From Rhipidocladum racemiflorum (Eukaryota; Streptophyta; Magnoliopsida; Poales; Poaceae): a stretch of 64,000 bases of DNA. The DNA lies in assembly GCA_036346355.1 (NCBI GenBank), contig CM070588.1, positions 21,313,914-21,377,913 of the forward strand, read 5' to 3'. A program made the translations under genes and the position numbers. Numbering within the stretch: position 1 is the stretch's first letter; every line of letters begins with the position of its first letter. Shown here one piece after another: positions 60,611-64,000 of the stretch. The notes beneath the pieces are model-generated. The model had not been told where the DNA came from, ran no database searches, and saw only the letters and a program-made list of their open reading frames with translations.

Positions 60611-62606
60611 ATATTATTTTGTATTGCTAAAGCTTTTTCTATTTATTGGCTAGCCTCTGAAAATTGTATCCATTCCCTCTGAAACAAGCAGATTATAGAT
60701 TACACATCACAAGTAAATCAACTCAGATTATAACATAGCACATCCATATCAAAAATCAACTCACATATATTAACCAATTGAATGCGCAAGTACACATAAC
60801 ACTACATCCACAAATCTGTTATAGAAGTACACATACCACTACAATTCACAACTCATCAAGTTAGGCAGTGGAACTCGCCTTCTGGCTCTATGACCTCACG
60901 CTGCAAGAAGGAAACAAGTTGTCCTTGAATTTTTTGTAGATTAGCTTGTAGTGATTTTCACAACCTATCGATATAAAGATTAAATTCATGCAGATATATA
61001 AATTGATAAGTAATTGTTGGAAGATTGACAAACCTCCAGGTCATTTGTTCTCATTGTACCGATGATGAGTTGCATGTTGTGGCAAACTTAGAATCCACAT
61101 AGGTTTGATCCCTTTGGCTGTTGGTGGCACTGCAAAAAATAGAATTAGTTAGTTTGAGAGGCATTATTACAAAGTGTGATATAGGATTATTGTTTAAGCG
61201 GATACCGAAAACTTCGCATCATGGTTTAGTAACCCCCACTTCGATGGCCCTCCATGGACTCTATAAAGTTTGAATTTCCTACGTGATTCCAAAAGGTTAG
61301 CCTCAGGCATTCCACATGGAATGTAGACCTTGAACGACCAACAACAGAGTTATCTATGGAGGAATGTGATTATCTATTTATTAATTATGTGATAAGCTTC
61401 AAGTTGTACCAGCCGTCTTCTAATGAATCTTAGTACATAACCTGTTTCTTTGTTGGTACAAATTACAATAAGAACCTAGTGAAATCTACACAGGTATGTC
61501 ACCATGTTGCATAAAAACTACAAATCAACAGGTATTGCAACTAGCCCAGCACTTACCCCGGCGGGTGGCGTAGAATTGCTATTCTACACTTCGGTCAGAG
61601 AAGCGCTTGGAAACCACACCATAGTAATAAATGCAAATTGGTAGTAAATCATGAATACATTTTACTATAAAGCAACTGATGAATTTACTACCAAATCAGT
61701 TGCGTGATCAAACTGACTAGGTAATGCGTTTTGTAGTTTGTACACGAACCCATTTTGTCTTTGTTTTAGACATAACTTTTTATTGGTAGCTCTGATCTGC
61801 AAATTGTTTTCACCAGTAGCTTGTTAACGATGAGAGAACAGAATGATATAAGCCCCGCAAATAAACACCACATGAATCATATTTTTCTGCCAAATGAACA
61901 TTGAATTACTTATAGCGTTCTAAGATTTTACTACCGTACAAACTCCACATGCTGCTGAACTCTCTAGCATGATAGTATAGTTTTTACTATCCATATATAT
62001 ATATTTTAGTACTATGCTAGAGGTTTCGGCATCTTATGGAGTCCGTCTAATAGTAAAATCGCAAGTTGTTGTGGCGGTAACCCCATCCTATCTCCCTTTC
62101 AAATCCCCCTTTAAACTGAAATTAAACACTGCTGTTGTACTCTAGCTAGACTAGAAAGGGAGCAGCACCAAGTTTGTTTGCATGGATCACTCTCCTCAAA
62201 GGTAACATATAGTAGGCTAGAACTGGCTTGTTCATGTCGATTAATGTAGTGCTAGCAACTAGTAAGTATAGCAACAGCAAGAGGCTTTCATGCATCATTG
62301 CAAAACTCCATAGAGGAAGTTCAATTAACTGATCGTCACTACATATAAGTTGCATTACAGCGCGCATTTCGTATATTACTACCCTTGCAGTTTGTAATGA
62401 TAAAAAGGCTACAAAAATGAGTAGTAATTCATTGTGTAGTTCATTCCCAGGTGAACATGGCTAGTGAAGGATGAACAAATCAACACACTGGACTTCAAAA
62501 AGAGGAGAATTCATGAGTGGTGTATGTTTTCCAAATGATAGAGTAACTAGAGTTATATCTTCAGATGGGTAGAAGATAATATATATATAAATACATGTTC
62601 ATGTAT
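60611..62606. other. Probable CACTA interior and unassigned DNA
   Basis: No convincing gene. A short - strand stretch at about 60855-60905 reads QREVIEPEGEFHCLT before a stop, and pieces near 61050-61260 look weakly coding, as decayed exons of a CACTA accessory gene might; I cannot confirm the family. 61560-62600 is AT-rich with TTTACTACC-type motifs and a (TA)n run near 62000 and 62580. The longest open frame is 73 codons. Confidence 0.35.
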
Positions 62607-64000
62607 TGTAACACCCCAAAAATTTTGCTTTTATTAAATTCATGTGTGATTTGGCACTTTGGTGAATTTTTGGAATTTACTGGAATTTATTTGGATTTAT
62701 TTGGAATTTATTTGAATTTATTCCATTTTGAAATAATTAAAGAATTTAATTTTGCAAATAAAATTTTGTTGGAAATATTTTATTTGAGTCCAAAATAATC
62801 CAAAATATTTTCCAGAATTTTTCCGAATTTTTCTCGAGTCATTTGCTATTTTTAATGAATTAAATGAATTATCGGGAATTATTTTAAATATTAAATCACT
62901 GGAAAATGCGAGTGGGTTTGTATCGTTTCATCCGATCGAGCCCGAAGTCGAACCCGAGCTCGAGTCCGACCAACCCAACTCGAACCACGCTTGAACCCAA
63001 CCGTGCTCGGCCGAAACCCTAGCTCGCGACCGCTGATCAAGATCCAACGCCCGCGTGGGTCGGCGTCGCCGTGGGTGACCGAGTAGATGCGTAGCGCCGA
63101 TTCGAATCGGAACCGTGGATCATGACACGGTACGGCTCCTGTGCATCGTGCTCGCTCCAATTTCCCGGCGACTGCTCATCTCCGCCGCCGTGTTGGATTC
63201 GGAGACCTAGCCTATTTAAAGAGGGGATCGGTGCCCGAGGAACGCCATCCCACGCCGGTCCCGAAACCCTAGCTCGCGCCGCTAGGATCCCCACCATCTA
63301 GCCGCTATTGCTCGCCGAAGTCAAGAATACCAGTGTGTTCTTTCGTTCTCCGCCGCAAACCGGGCCGCCGCTCGTCGAAACCGAAGACGGATTTGGACTT
63401 CCAGGAGCGGGACGAACCTGGCGCACACTTCATCTCACCGAATCGCAAGAAACGCCGCTATGGTCGTCTCCTTCCTCTCCGGCCAAACCAGCCAGCACCG
63501 CCATCGCCGCTTCGAGCTTCGGATAGCCGTCGGATCTTCATCCAACGGTCCAGGTTAGCCACGGCGCCCCAACCTCAGAGAACCCGGTTAGATCTCAACC
63601 GTTGGATCAAAATCCAACGGCCCTCGCTCGCCCACGCCATCGCAACGAAATCCACGCTATGCGGTGGATTGATCCAATCTCAACCGCTCGATCCGAATCG
63701 AACGGCTCGGATCGTGCCACGTAGCCAGGCCACCGCATCACGTGGAGGCGCGTGCCGCCGATAGGGCGGGCCCGCATGTCGGCCGATCAGACGCCGTGGT
63801 ACCGGATCCACCGTGGACCCGTGCGCCTGCGTGGACCCGATCCATGGATCGACACACGTGGTAGCACCCGGGTGGTGCCACGTGTCATGCTGACGTCAGC
63901 GGGTCACTGTGGACCAATCACAGGCCGCCACGTGTCCATGATGACGCAATAATTAATTTCCGAAAAAGAAAATGATTTATTAATTCGAATAATGATTTCA
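62607..64000 (+). mobile_element. Partial Tekay-like LTR, + orientation, cut by window end
   Basis: This starts TGTAACACCCCAAAAATTTTG and is collinear with the reverse complement of 28800-30382, though more diverged in the GC-rich part (62930-63950). It reaches the AATAATTAATTTCCG landmark at the window edge, so roughly 2 kb of LTR should lie beyond. Whether it is a solo LTR or the 5' LTR of a full element cannot be decided. The left flank is TGTAT. Frames of up to 143 codons here are shadows in GC-rich LTR sequence. Confidence 0.88.
63213..63220 (+). promoter_or_regulatory. TATA box in Tekay-like LTR
   Basis: CCTATTTAAAGAGGGG occurs about 600 bp into the LTR, equivalent to the weaker sites at 29791 and 40514 on the - strand. 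It is a good candidate promoter of this family. Confidence 0.55.

Noticed and set aside
63308..63764. 143-codon and 72-codon frames near the window end
   Set aside because: They fall in the GC-rich part of a Tekay-like LTR; overlapping frames, no domain, not preserved in the other copies.

Overview
This window looks like plant nuclear heterochromatin, most likely from a grass or other monocot. I see no host gene, tRNA, rRNA or CRISPR. Almost every base belongs to LTR retrotransposons nested in one another, with one CACTA-type DNA transposon end near 60.2 kb. The plant call rests on a chromodomain-bearing Ty3/gypsy element of the Tekay/Del (RIRE3-like) type, initiator-Met-tRNA primer sites, 5-bp target duplications and a CACTACTA terminus with grass-style subterminal repeats. 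I cannot name the species.

Layout. 1-1190: AT-rich unassigned DNA ending in a cluster of hairpins. 1190-15347: a composite of non-coding elements in + orientation, built from 'alpha' LTRs (TGTGACACTACGG...GGGTGTTACA, about 2.1-2.2 kb); its first LTR is split by a solo LTR at 1602-4516 (TSD GCCTT). 16008-42553: an alpha-type non-coding element in - orientation, scrambled inside by truncated LTRs. Its 5' LTR carries the only coding element, a 14.3-kb Tekay-like retrotransposon at 26849-41164 (- strand, TSD ACACC). That element has ORF0, gag, protease, RT-RNase H, integrase and a chromodomain, but its gag-pol frame is broken by three stop codons and a compensated double frameshift in gag. Its 5' LTR holds a further solo LTR (38094-39583, TSD TATTG). 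42554-46435: a truncated LTR split by another alpha solo LTR. 46901-60039: a very long LTR interrupted by a complete, very young non-coding element at 51214-59518 (TSD GAGAG). 60228 onward: CACTA end and unassigned DNA. 62607-64000: start of another Tekay-like LTR, running off the window in + orientation.

How it fits together. The non-coding elements keep what copying in trans needs (LTRs, primer site, polypurine tract) but have no gag-pol. Three of them keep a decayed scrap of the end of a gypsy chromodomain just before the polypurine tract. They therefore look like large retrotransposon derivatives (LARDs) of a Tekay-like ancestor. The most striking signal is a stretch of about 200 bp after the primer site that is nearly the same in three of them although their LTRs have diverged strongly. 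A second signal is a recurring sequence difference at CHG sites between repeat copies, which may mark base-calling errors and bears on how the broken codons should be read.
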